Positions 53,183 to 61,712 of a DNA stretch of 64,000 nucleotides are shown here, piece after piece. The stretch's first letter is position 1. Each line of letters opens with the position of its first letter. A model generated the notes under the pieces. It made no database searches and was not told the DNA's origin. It saw nothing but the letters and a program-made list of their open reading frames with translations. The position numbers and the translations under genes were made by a program. The DNA comes from Myxococcales bacterium (GTDB lineage: Bacteria; Myxococcota; UBA796; SXON01): positions 1 through 64,000 of the forward strand of contig SHYX01000011.1 in assembly GCA_009692585.1 (NCBI GenBank), read 5' to 3'.

Positions 53183-55042
53183 GTGTCCAAGCTGTCCATC
53201 GTGATCGCGTTGATGTTCGGCACCGCGGCCACCGCCGCGGTCCAGACTGGGTGCGCGAAGGCGTACGCCGACGGGGAGGACGGGTTCGAAGGCCCCCGCC
53301 TGGTAGAGATGATTCCGGCCACGGGGGTCGTCGGTGACGGGACCACGGTCGCCGACCTGTTCATCCTGGCCCTGGACGCGCGCGGCGCCCCGCTGACCGG
53401 GCTCGCGCTCAAGGGGAGCACCAACACCGGCTCGGTATCCGCGCTGCAGGACACGGGTGGTGGACTGTGGCGCATGGAGTACGCGCCCCCCAGGGTCGAT
53501 GCCCCCGTGTCGGCCACGCTCACGCTGAAGGGCAAGATCGGCAAGGAGCCGTTCCTGGGAAGCTGGTCATTCCCGGTGACCCCTTCGTCCACCCACCCGC
53601 TGGCCGCTACGGCCAACCCGGCGAAGCTGACCTTGGGGGTGGATAAGACGGCCACCATCTCCATCAAGTTGTCCTCCGGGGACCGCCGGTCGGGGGACAC
53701 CGTCCGTTTGCAGATCGCCGCGTCGACCGGCACGATCGAGAACATCACCAACCTCGGTGGTGGCAACTTCAGCGCGTTGTACACGGCCCCGAAGGAACTC
53801 GTGCCCAGGGTCGCGCTCTTGACCATCGTCGACCAGGGAGACCCCAGCCACACCTTCGCGGCCGTCGCCATCCCCATGTCCAGCAAGATGGACATTCCAG
53901 TCACCGTGACCAAGAACGCGCGGGTCATCATCAAGATCGGGGACACCCAGTTCGGGCCCATCCAGGCAGACTCCAAGGGACGGGCCAGGGTCCCGGTGCT
54001 CCTGCCCCCCGGGGTGACCGCCGCCGAGAAGATCGCCGTCGGGGCGGACGGGCAAAGCGTGAGCGAGCCGATGGACCTCAATCTCCCCGAAGCATCGCGG
54101 CTCGCGTTGATGCCCTTTGCAGCAGGAATCCCCTCCGACTCCCGCGTCGGCGTGACGGTCCACGCCACGGTCGTCACGCCCAACGGACGCCCCGACACCA
54201 CGGCTCAGGTGATCTTCGCCGCGTCCGCGGGCAGCTTCGCCGCGACGCGCCATGAAGGAAACGGGATCTTCGGCGCGGTCTACACGCCGCCCGACGGCGG
54301 CGTGCCGCTGAACGTCACGGTGACCGCCAGCCTCGCCGATCGCCCGACGACGCAGTCGACTTCGCGTTCGTTGAGCCTCGTGAGCCTCCGGCCCGGGCGG
54401 GTGGAGCTGACGGCCGACCCGGCCAGGTTGCCTCCAGGCGCCGAGTCGTTCACGGTCACCGCGCATGTGACCGGCGGCGATGGCACGCCTTTGGCGGGGC
54501 GTTCGGTCAGCTTTGGCGCCAGCGGTGCCCGGCTCGGCGGCGCGGTGAAAGACATGGGGAAGGGCGACTATGTCGCGATCTTGAACCCGACGGGGAAGGG
54601 CCCGGTGCAGGTCAACGCCACCGTCGGGCTCCCGGTGACCGGGAATCCCCTGTGGCGGTTGCTCGTGGTCCCCGCAACCGGACGCATCAGCAATGATGGG
54701 CTTTCATCCTCACAGATCACCATCGCCGCGATCGACGAGTTCGGATATCCGGTGCCGAACGTGCCGGTGAGCCTGCGGTTGACCGGGGGAGATGGCAGCC
54801 TTCCGGCCGACGCCACGACCAACGCCTGGGGGCTGGCGCAGGTGTATTACACCTCGGGGCGCAAGGCGGGCCTCATCGGCATCGAGGTCGCCTCGGCCAG
54901 CCAGGTCGCGGTGGCGACCCTCCTCCAGGCGCCCGACGAGTTGACCCTCCCGACCATCCCGGTGGCGGGCTCCCGCGTCGAAGCCGCGTTGGTGGCCGAG
55001 TCACGGAAGGCCCTCGGCGAAGTCCGCGTCGAGCGCGAGTAG
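53183..55042 (+). CDS. Exported protein with several Ig-like (invasin/Big) repeats
   Basis: 619 residues from a GTG with GGAG five bases upstream; the signal is MSKLSIVIALMFGTAATAAV followed by QTGC, a possible lipobox. The body is four to five Ig-like units with recurrent FILALDARGAPLTGLALKG, VVTPNGRPDTTAQVIFAA, HVTGGDGTPLAGRSVSFGAS and AIDEFGYPVPNVPVSLRLTG, the pattern of Big_1/invasin adhesin and gliding-surface proteins. No catalytic domain. It converges on the WXXGXW gene with eight bases between stops. Role probably surface adhesion or scaffolding, by family analogy. Confidence 0.8.
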   Translation: MSKLSIVIALMFGTAATAAVQTGCAKAYADGEDGFEGPRLVEMIPATGVVGDGTTVADLFILALDARGAPLTGLALKGSTNTGSVSALQDTGGGLWRMEYAPPRVDAPVSATLTLKGKIGKEPFLGSWSFPVTPSSTHPLAATANPAKLTLGVDKTATISIKLSSGDRRSGDTVRLQIAASTGTIENITNLGGGNFSALYTAPKELVPRVALLTIVDQGDPSHTFAAVAIPMSSKMDIPVTVTKNARVIIKIGDTQFGPIQADSKGRARVPVLLPPGVTAAEKIAVGADGQSVSEPMDLNLPEASRLALMPFAAGIPSDSRVGVTVHATVVTPNGRPDTTAQVIFAASAGSFAATRHEGNGIFGAVYTPPDGGVPLNVTVTASLADRPTTQSTSRSLSLVSLRPGRVELTADPARLPPGAESFTVTAHVTGGDGTPLAGRSVSFGASGARLGGAVKDMGKGDYVAILNPTGKGPVQVNATVGLPVTGNPLWRLLVVPATGRISNDGLSSSQITIAAIDEFGYPVPNVPVSLRLTGGDGSLPADATTNAWGLAQVYYTSGRKAGLIGIEVASASQVAVATLLQAPDELTLPTIPVAGSRVEAALVAESRKALGEVRVERE

Positions 55043-55050
55043 TCACCCTA

Positions 55051-56487
55051 TCAGTCCATGGGGATCGCGTCGGCCGGCAACGCCAGTGGCGCGTCTTCCC
55101 CCTCGACGGTGGTGGTGGGCGGGGCGGCCTCTGGCGTTTCCCAACCGTCGTCCACCCCCTCGGCCGGTATCCACGGTGCCGCCTCGGTGGCGGCGTACTC
55201 CGCGTCGCTGACCCAGTAGCCGCCTACCCAGGTCTCGCCGTCGAACCAACCGGGTATCCACACGTACCCGGAGCGCGCCTCCGTCGGCTCCCAGTACCCG
55301 GACTCCCACGCCCCGTCATCGTTGTAACCGCCATCCACCCAGCGGTACCCGTCGCGATCGGTCGGGCGCCAGAAGCCCTCGACCCACTCTTCGCCGTCCC
55401 AGAAGCCGGGCTCCCAGCTGTACCCGGCCGGCGCCGCACCTCGGGGGGCCCAGTGCCCGCGTACCCAAACGCCAGACTCGGTGTAGTCGCCTTCGTTCCA
55501 CTCCCAGTTGCCATCGGAACGCTCCGCCACTCGCCAGTACCCGTCCACGTAGGCGCTGCCGAACCAATAGCCTGCGACCCATAGCCAGCGCGCTCCATAC
55601 CAGGCCGCCGCCGGACGCACCGGGGTCCAGTGCCCCGGGTGCCAATGTCCGTGTGCTCCCACATGCCCAACGCTCCACGACCAGCCGGCGCGGGACGGCG
55701 GAACCCAGCCCACGCCCCAGGGGTCCACCGCGAACGAGAAGTAGACCACCGCCCACGAAACGTGCACCCAGCGGTGGTAGGGGTGAACCCACCAGTGGGT
55801 GTAGTGGGGCCGATACCATCGATGTCGCGGCGGCGCGTGGTGGGCATGAGGATGGGCCCGGACGTGCCGCGGGACCGGGTGGGCGTAACGCGAGCCACGA
55901 TCTGCGTACGCATGCCGATGCCGAGACGCCGCCGCGGTCGAGGTGCGCTCGTACGGGATGCGGGAGGCGGGGGTGGTAACCTTTGGTCGCGACACGCTCC
56001 CCTTTGATGCTGACGGGCTGGGCGAGGCGCGCACCACGGGTGCGCCGTCGCTCCGAGGCGTGGGCGTCACCCCCGGCCCGGACTGCTCGACGGACCGGCT
56101 CGAGTCGGACCTGATTTCGGTCGAACGCGCCGGCGGGTCGTCGCGAGCCGGCTCGACCCGACGAGGCGCGCGGTCCGCCGCCGGTGGGGAGGCACGCTCG
56201 GAGGGCGTCGGGCTGGCCTTGACCGGCGAGGTCGATTCCTTCCGCTCGACCTTGCGCGGCTTGGGCGTGGGCCGCTTGGGCTCAGGGGATGCGACCGGAC
56301 CGGCGGGGCTCCTCGCGCGCTCCGGCTGCCGGGGCGAATCCGGCTTCTTCTTCTTTTTGGGGGCGGCCTTCGCCTCGCCCGCGGAGGCTTCGAGACCAGG
56401 ACCATCGGGCGGCGAGGCGACCGGCAGCAGGGTGAGCGCGACGGCCACGACCAGCGATCGCAACAACCAACGAGACGGCGTGGTCAT
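55051..56487 (-). CDS. WXXGXW-repeat secreted protein with Lys/Pro and His-rich regions
   Basis: 478 residues. Signal peptide RWLLRSLVVAVALTLLPVAS; a long Pro/Ser/Lys/Arg-rich disordered stretch (about 30-190) with KKKKK and SPSPSASKG; a His/Trp/Tyr-rich linker (HPHAHHAPPRHRWYRPHYTH); then about nine units of roughly 17 residues with the W-x-x-G-[YFHW]-W core: WVAGYW, VDGYW, WVRGHW, WEPGFW, WVEGFW, WVDGGY, WESGYW, WIPGWF, WVGGYW. The end is Pro/Glu-rich. The aromatic repeats may form a surface or wall-binding lattice. It lies 65 bases after the micro-ORFs and may be in the same transcript as the TamAB block. Confidence 0.82.
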   Translation of the reverse strand: MTTPSRWLLRSLVVAVALTLLPVASPPDGPGLEASAGEAKAAPKKKKKPDSPRQPERARSPAGPVASPEPKRPTPKPRKVERKESTSPVKASPTPSERASPPAADRAPRRVEPARDDPPARSTEIRSDSSRSVEQSGPGVTPTPRSDGAPVVRASPSPSASKGSVSRPKVTTPASRIPYERTSTAAASRHRHAYADRGSRYAHPVPRHVRAHPHAHHAPPRHRWYRPHYTHWWVHPYHRWVHVSWAVVYFSFAVDPWGVGWVPPSRAGWSWSVGHVGAHGHWHPGHWTPVRPAAAWYGARWLWVAGYWFGSAYVDGYWRVAERSDGNWEWNEGDYTESGVWVRGHWAPRGAAPAGYSWEPGFWDGEEWVEGFWRPTDRDGYRWVDGGYNDDGAWESGYWEPTEARSGYVWIPGWFDGETWVGGYWVSDAEYAATEAAPWIPAEGVDDGWETPEAAPPTTTVEGEDAPLALPADAIPMD

Positions 56488-56552
56488 TCTGGACCTCGGA
56501 CTCCGGGGATACTAACCCCCAACGATGCGTTTGTTCCCGCTGCCCCGCCGAG

Positions 56553-56636
56553 TCACCACAACTGGCGCGCCTTGACGTCCAGGTACCGTGACCGCAGGGC
56601 GGGCGTGGCCTCGGCGGGAACGGTGTCCAGCACCAT
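56553..56636 (-). CDS. Micro-ORF of 27 residues, or the frameshifted end of the preceding one
   Basis: Encodes MVLDTVPAEATPALRSRYLD VKARQLW. Its ATG overlaps the stop of the 38-codon ORF (ATGA). Alone it has no features beyond a charged helical C-terminus. Joined to the preceding frame it would give a 66-residue protein, so a one-base error or a programmed shift is possible. Too short to trust without a homologue. Confidence 0.4.
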   Translation of the reverse strand: MVLDTVPAEATPALRSRYLDVKARQLW

Positions 56637-56752
56637 CAGCCCTCGCGCGGTCGCAGCCTCAAGGTGCGCCGCCGCCACTCAAGAAACTCGGCGGCGGGCG
56701 TCTCCAGCGAAGCACGGCTGTGGATCGGTGCGTTGCGATTTTGTTCGCTCAC
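56636..56752 (-). CDS. Micro-ORF of 38 residues coupled to the membrane protein gene
   Basis: Encodes MSEQNRNAPIHSRASLETPA then AEFLEWRRRTLRLRPREG. The GTG start overlaps the stop of the polytopic membrane protein (GTGA), the same overlap type used by many certain gene pairs in this window, which is the main reason to believe it. It is hydrophilic, with a basic end. No family recognised. Confidence 0.45.
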   Translation of the reverse strand: MSEQNRNAPIHSRASLETPAAEFLEWRRRTLRLRPREG

Positions 56753-58509
56753 GGTGTAGGGGAGGCTACCACGCAGCCCAACTCTGACCCGTCGAGCGTG
56801 TACAACGCCGCATTCTCATCTGCAGCCGCCTCCTCGCCGAGCACGGGCCGAAGCAGGCGCTGAAGTCGCGGCCAATGCGAGCGGCCGAACCGGGAGTCGG
56901 CACGACCGACATGGACGCCCTCGAACCGCGTCAGGTCCAGAAGCACGTACCGGAAGCCGAGCGCCACGAGCTCGGCGCGGTCCGCTTCATCGAAGGTCGG
57001 ATCGCGGGTGAGCTTGACCTCTCCGTAGTCCAAGAGCAGGTCCAACAATGTATTATCACGACGAAGTTGGTGCGCGAACCCACTCCCAAAGTCGGCGTTC
57101 CTGACCAGCATGCCCCCAAGCAGCGGGTGCCTATGCGTGGCCTGGAACCAGAGGTTGCGCTGGTCGGAGAGAAAGGGCAGGTCGAGCACGGCGCCGGGAG
57201 GCGCGCCGCGAAGGCAGAGCACCGGCGCCGGCACCCGAGCATCCCACACGGGCAACGGGAGCTGCCCGGTGCGCGCACACTCGAGGATGGCGGCGCCGAG
57301 CATCAACGATGGCAGCGGACGCCAACCGCGGACCGACAGCTCGGCGAGGAAAGGGGCGATCATCGCGATTCCGAAATACACGCCGATGATGGCGCGGCCC
57401 GGCCACCACCAGCGTCGCAGCAGGTCGACATGACTCACCACGTCGACCCACAGACGATTCACCACCTGGCCGCCGGACCAGGTGATCATCGGGCCGCTGG
57501 CGACCAGGGCCGACACCAGGACCACCGCGAGGGACAACAGGACCACCAACCTTCGTCCGGAGCGCCACGCCAGCACCGAGCTCACCACCAGGGTGCCCGC
57601 GCCGGTAAACGCCAGGGCCGGGAACGCACCCCGAAAAACCGGAGTGGGGTCGCCGGTGATCGAGCCGCTCAGGCCCACGAGGGGCGCGAGCACATACAAA
57701 CCGGTGGCGTCCCCTTCGACGCTGCGGAGCGCGAGCGGAGCCAGGGCACCGACCCCGTCGAGCGCCAGGAGCCCAGGTACCTGCCCGGCCCGGATCGCCT
57801 CCTGCATCGCCGCCACGGCCGGCGCCACCAGGAGCGCCGCCACCGACCCGGCCAGGAGCAGCACTCCCAGCGTTCGGCCGCGTTGCGGGCAGAACACCAG
57901 TCGTGTGACACCGATGATTACCGCCAGGATGCCGAGGAGCACTCCCGCGTACCAATACGTCCAGCCGCTCCCCGCCACCGCCAGACCGGTCAGGAGCGCG
58001 GCGACCGGCGTGCGCGCCGCCCAGACGCCGGCAAGCGCCAGCGCCGGCAGCGCAATCCACGCCTGCGTGGGGCGCCCACCCGCGAGCTCCTGGAGAACGA
58101 ACGGGTTCATCGCCAGGACGAGTCCTCCCGGCCAGCCGGCGCGACCGGACATCGTTCGCCCGAGCACCGACCCCGCGGCGAAGTTGCTCGCCACCACCAC
58201 CCCGATCCACGTGTTGTACCCCAGCGAGTCGCCGAGGATACGGCGCAACGGCCAGGCGCACAGCGCGTCGAAGAGGTTGCCGCCGGTGTGGGTGAAGACG
58301 TCTTTGCCGGTGGGGAAGAACAGCAGGTCCGTGTGCGTCAAGGACTGCCGTCCTGCCAACACCTCCCCCAGGTACCAGAACCACCACTGGGTCCCGAAGC
58401 CGTCGACGTAGCGGAGCCCGAGCACCCGCTCCACCGGCGCGGTGAGGATCGGCGCGAGCACCAGCGCCACCACCAGCACGCCGACCGCGATGGGCATCCG
58501 CCGGGTCAT
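56749..58509 (-). CDS. Polytopic membrane protein of GT-C glycosyltransferase-like layout
   Basis: 586 residues. About 11-12 hydrophobic segments from residue 8 to 400 (VGVLVVALVLAPILTA, PALALAGVWAARTP, LGILAVIIGVTRLV, VLLSLAVVLVSALVAS), an early loop with GFGTQWWFWYLGEVLAGRQS, and a soluble C-terminal domain of about 170 residues (GAVLDLPFLSDQRNLWFQAT, TLLDLLLDYGEVKLTRDP, FRYVLLDLTRFEGVHVGR). The layout resembles lipid-linked-sugar glycosyltransferases of the YfhO/GT-C type, though I see no clear catalytic Asp motif in the first loop. The ATG overlaps the Omp85 stop (ATGA). Confidence 0.7.
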   Translation of the reverse strand: MTRRMPIAVGVLVVALVLAPILTAPVERVLGLRYVDGFGTQWWFWYLGEVLAGRQSLTHTDLLFFPTGKDVFTHTGGNLFDALCAWPLRRILGDSLGYNTWIGVVVASNFAAGSVLGRTMSGRAGWPGGLVLAMNPFVLQELAGGRPTQAWIALPALALAGVWAARTPVAALLTGLAVAGSGWTYWYAGVLLGILAVIIGVTRLVFCPQRGRTLGVLLLAGSVAALLVAPAVAAMQEAIRAGQVPGLLALDGVGALAPLALRSVEGDATGLYVLAPLVGLSGSITGDPTPVFRGAFPALAFTGAGTLVVSSVLAWRSGRRLVVLLSLAVVLVSALVASGPMITWSGGQVVNRLWVDVVSHVDLLRRWWWPGRAIIGVYFGIAMIAPFLAELSVRGWRPLPSLMLGAAILECARTGQLPLPVWDARVPAPVLCLRGAPPGAVLDLPFLSDQRNLWFQATHRHPLLGGMLVRNADFGSGFAHQLRRDNTLLDLLLDYGEVKLTRDPTFDEADRAELVALGFRYVLLDLTRFEGVHVGRADSRFGRSHWPRLQRLLRPVLGEEAAADENAALYTLDGSELGCVVASPTP

Positions 58510-61500
58510 CAGATCGCACCGACCGCGAAGTGTACGCGGAAGGCGGGCTCATCCCGGTACGCCAACGGCAGCGGATTGAAGCCCAGATCGAGCTGAAGCG
58601 GCCCGATGGGGGTCGAACGACGGATGCCGACTCCCGTCCCCCACCGCACCCACGGGTCCGAACCGCGAGCCGCAGAATCGGTCGTCACCGCGGGCGTCAC
58701 CCACCACACGTTGCCGATATCCGTGAAGATGGCGAACTGCCACGCGCTCCAACCCGGCAGGCCGAACTTGGAGAAGGGCACATCGAGCTCGACCGCCCCC
58801 ACCGCCATGGCGTCCCCGCCCGTGGTCACCCAGCGCCCGGCCGCGTCGCGCTGGCTGTAGTCCAGGAGCGGTTGGAGGGCCTCCGGCCAGTCCACGCGCT
58901 CGGCGATGACGTAGTTGGCGGGCCCGATCTGATCGATGTCGAACCCGCGAAAGGACCCGCCGCCGCCGGCCCGGAAGCGGTCTTCGACCGGGAGGTTCAC
59001 GCCCTCGTTGGGCACGAGCGCCGCTCCACCCCTGAGGCGCAGCACCAGCCCCAGGCCGGCAGCAGGCACCAGTTGGGTCCAGCTGCCATCGGCCTTCACG
59101 AAGGCGATGTCGCTCACCAGGTCGTCGTTGACCCGCAGACTGACGGCGCCGAGCCCCCCGCGGGTCGCGCTATGGGCGTCATCACGGAAGTCCAGGACCA
59201 GGCTGGCCTCGATGCCGCTGGCCCAGCGACCGCCGCTGGGCAGCACCGGCTCCGGCTCGGCGCCGTCGACCACCCCGAGCTCGGTCTCCCAGGCGTCGTC
59301 GACGACCAGGACACCTGGATCGACATCGAGCAACTGGCGCAGCTGCGCCCGATAGCCAAGCTCCGCCGTCGCGTACCCGCCGAGCTTGAGCTGCACCCCG
59401 GCCCCGCCCCCCGACCGTCGTAAGCGATAGCTGCGCTCCTGTTGCTCTTCGTTGAGGAGGACATCGACGGACACCCGCTCGCCGGCGGTGGGAAGGTCCG
59501 GCGCTTCATAACGCAGCGCCGCCTTCCACTCCGGTGCGAGCCAGTCCGGGGACCAGGTGTCACCGATCCAGCCGATCCCCGCCTGGCCATACAACGTCAG
59601 GCGGTGCGCGCGACCCCAGAGGTTGCGATGACTCGCACGGGCGAAAAGTGCCGCACCGTTGTCTGTCGCCACCCCGCCTCCCACGTCGAAGGCCAGGTTC
59701 CGCTTCTCCTGGACGGTGATGAGCACGTCTTTGACGCGGTCCTCGTCCCCGACGGGCTCCACGCTCACCCGTGAAAAGACGCCCAACTCGTAGAGAGAGC
59801 GGCGGATCGCGGCCAGTTGCGTCGGCGACACGGGATCCCCGGGATGCACGTCCACCGGACCCTCGATCGTCTGGCGAAGGGTACGGCCGTGCCCGGTGAT
59901 CTGGACCGAGCGGACCAGCACGACCGGCCCCGGAACCACGGTGACGACGACGTCGGCGTGCTCCCCGCTCGCGTCCAGGCTCGTGTCCACTTTGGCATCG
60001 GCGTGCAAAAAGCCCTCCTCGCGGTGGGTCTCCACCACGCGGCGCGCCCGCTCGGCGAGGGTGTTGGGGTTGAGCGGTCGCCCGACGAGATCGCTGAACA
60101 GCACCCGACCGACGACACCGGGGGCCCCGCCGCGCACATCGACGCGGACCACGGAGGCCCGGGGTCCGGCCACCACACGATAGGTGATGTCCACGTCGCG
60201 GCGCTGGGCGACCGGCTGGGACGCCAGAGTCCACCCGACTCTGGTGACCGACACGTTCGGATAGCCCTGAGCCCGGTAGAACTCCTCGATGTCGGCGGCG
60301 GCGCGGTCGGCGGCCTCCGGGGTGATGGTCTGCCGGGAGAACGCTGGTTTCACAAGCTTTTCCGCTGCTGACTCCGCGGTGGCCTGGCACAGGAACCGCT
60401 CCGTACGCCGACGCTCCGCGGCGACGGCGCCGGTCTCTTCTGGCCGCGCGGGTTGGGCGACACATCCCGAAAATCCCCCCCGGCTCGACGCACCGATGAC
60501 ATCGGGATCGACCGGGTCACCCTCGACCCGCACGCCCCTCAGTGCGTTCCGGGGTCCGCGCTTGCCGTCGATGCCGAGGCGCACCGCGCGGTCGGTCTCG
60601 GCCACGGTGACCTCGATCTTCGCCTCCAGCCAACCGGCCGAGGCGGCCTCGGCGGAGAGACGGGTGCCGGCTTCCTCAGCAAAGCCCCGGCCGAGGCGAG
60701 CCCCGTCGTCGAGCGCCATCGCCGAAACCAGCGCCGTTTCCGTGGGCAGGCGGGGTCGCTCCACCGGGTCGGAGTACCCGATGGTCCACGGCCGTCGGGG
60801 CTCGATGAGGACCGAGAGCCGGTCGCCGCCGTCCGGATGGGCACCCAGCTTGAGGTTGACCCTCGCCTCCGGCCACCACGCGCGGCGCCACCAGAGAAAC
60901 GCCTGCGGCCAGGTGTGGAGCCGCTCCGTCAGCGCCTCCTGGGCCGCCCGAAGCGCGGCATCGGTCCAGGGTTTCCCGACCGACAGCCCGTGCTGGGCCA
61001 GGATTCCCCTGGCCTCCCCGTCGGACACCGCCTCGTTCGGGCGGACCTTGATCTCCCGGACCAACTGGGGCGCTCCCTCCGAGACCGTGACCACGACGAC
61101 TGCATCCCCTTCGTCGTCCCAGGTGCGCGCCACCACCACGTCGGCCGCCGGCCAGCCGCGCAAGCGGTAGGCCGTCTCGAGCAGTCCTTCCCAGCGCGTG
61201 GGCTCGTCTCGCTCCCACACCTCTCCCTCCACGAGCCCGATGGGGCCAAGCAGATCACGCGCTTCAAACGCTCGTACGCCTACGACGGTGAGCCGCGTTA
61301 TCTTGGGGGTGGCCCAGACACGATACTCAACCCGTACCCCCTCCGTATCGTCGCCGTTCGCCAGCTTCACCGGCCACGGCTCTACCCAGGCCTCGACCTG
61401 GGAGAACTCGCCAGAACGAAAAATAGTCGCGACATCCTGACGCACATCCATGGGCAGGAAGAGCGCGCCCTGCCCCATTCGGAGCAGCGGGTCCAGGGTT

Positions 61501-61712
61501 TCGCGACCGAGGCCACCCCGAGGGGCGGAAATCGTCACGTAGGCGACGAGGCGCCCCGACCAATGCATAAGGTTTGTCGCCCACTGCTCAGGGGTCTCGT
61601 TGGATGTGTCGTGGACCGCGGAGGGCGCGTGAGCATCGACGGGCACCGTTTCGGCGTCCGACTCCGCCGCCTGCCCGAGGCCGAGAAGGAGCGCGATCAG
61701 TCCAGCTCCCAC
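58509..61712 (-). CDS. Omp85 family (TamA/BamA-like) outer-membrane assembly protein
   Basis: About 1067 residues from a GTG giving MGAGLIALLLGLGQAAESD. POTRA-like domains occupy the N-terminal two thirds (ITRLTVVGVRAFEARDLLG, PQLVREIKVRPNEAVSDGEA, ASVVRVDVRGGAPGVVGRVL, VLVRSVQITGHGRTLRQTI), more than the three of E. coli TamA. The barrel (about 760-1067) has the L6 motif SFRGF in AGGGGSFRGFDIDQIG. It overlaps tamB by 16 bases and the next gene by four. Pairing with tamB argues for the TamA role, moving lipids or proteins to the outer membrane. Confidence 0.88.
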   Translation of the reverse strand: MGAGLIALLLGLGQAAESDAETVPVDAHAPSAVHDTSNETPEQWATNLMHWSGRLVAYVTISAPRGGLGRETLDPLLRMGQGALFLPMDVRQDVATIFRSGEFSQVEAWVEPWPVKLANGDDTEGVRVEYRVWATPKITRLTVVGVRAFEARDLLGPIGLVEGEVWERDEPTRWEGLLETAYRLRGWPAADVVVARTWDDEGDAVVVVTVSEGAPQLVREIKVRPNEAVSDGEARGILAQHGLSVGKPWTDAALRAAQEALTERLHTWPQAFLWWRRAWWPEARVNLKLGAHPDGGDRLSVLIEPRRPWTIGYSDPVERPRLPTETALVSAMALDDGARLGRGFAEEAGTRLSAEAASAGWLEAKIEVTVAETDRAVRLGIDGKRGPRNALRGVRVEGDPVDPDVIGASSRGGFSGCVAQPARPEETGAVAAERRRTERFLCQATAESAAEKLVKPAFSRQTITPEAADRAAADIEEFYRAQGYPNVSVTRVGWTLASQPVAQRRDVDITYRVVAGPRASVVRVDVRGGAPGVVGRVLFSDLVGRPLNPNTLAERARRVVETHREEGFLHADAKVDTSLDASGEHADVVVTVVPGPVVLVRSVQITGHGRTLRQTIEGPVDVHPGDPVSPTQLAAIRRSLYELGVFSRVSVEPVGDEDRVKDVLITVQEKRNLAFDVGGGVATDNGAALFARASHRNLWGRAHRLTLYGQAGIGWIGDTWSPDWLAPEWKAALRYEAPDLPTAGERVSVDVLLNEEQQERSYRLRRSGGGAGVQLKLGGYATAELGYRAQLRQLLDVDPGVLVVDDAWETELGVVDGAEPEPVLPSGGRWASGIEASLVLDFRDDAHSATRGGLGAVSLRVNDDLVSDIAFVKADGSWTQLVPAAGLGLVLRLRGGAALVPNEGVNLPVEDRFRAGGGGSFRGFDIDQIGPANYVIAERVDWPEALQPLLDYSQRDAAGRWVTTGGDAMAVGAVELDVPFSKFGLPGWSAWQFAIFTDIGNVWWVTPAVTTDSAARGSDPWVRWGTGVGIRRSTPIGPLQLDLGFNPLPLAYRDEPAFRVHFAVGAI

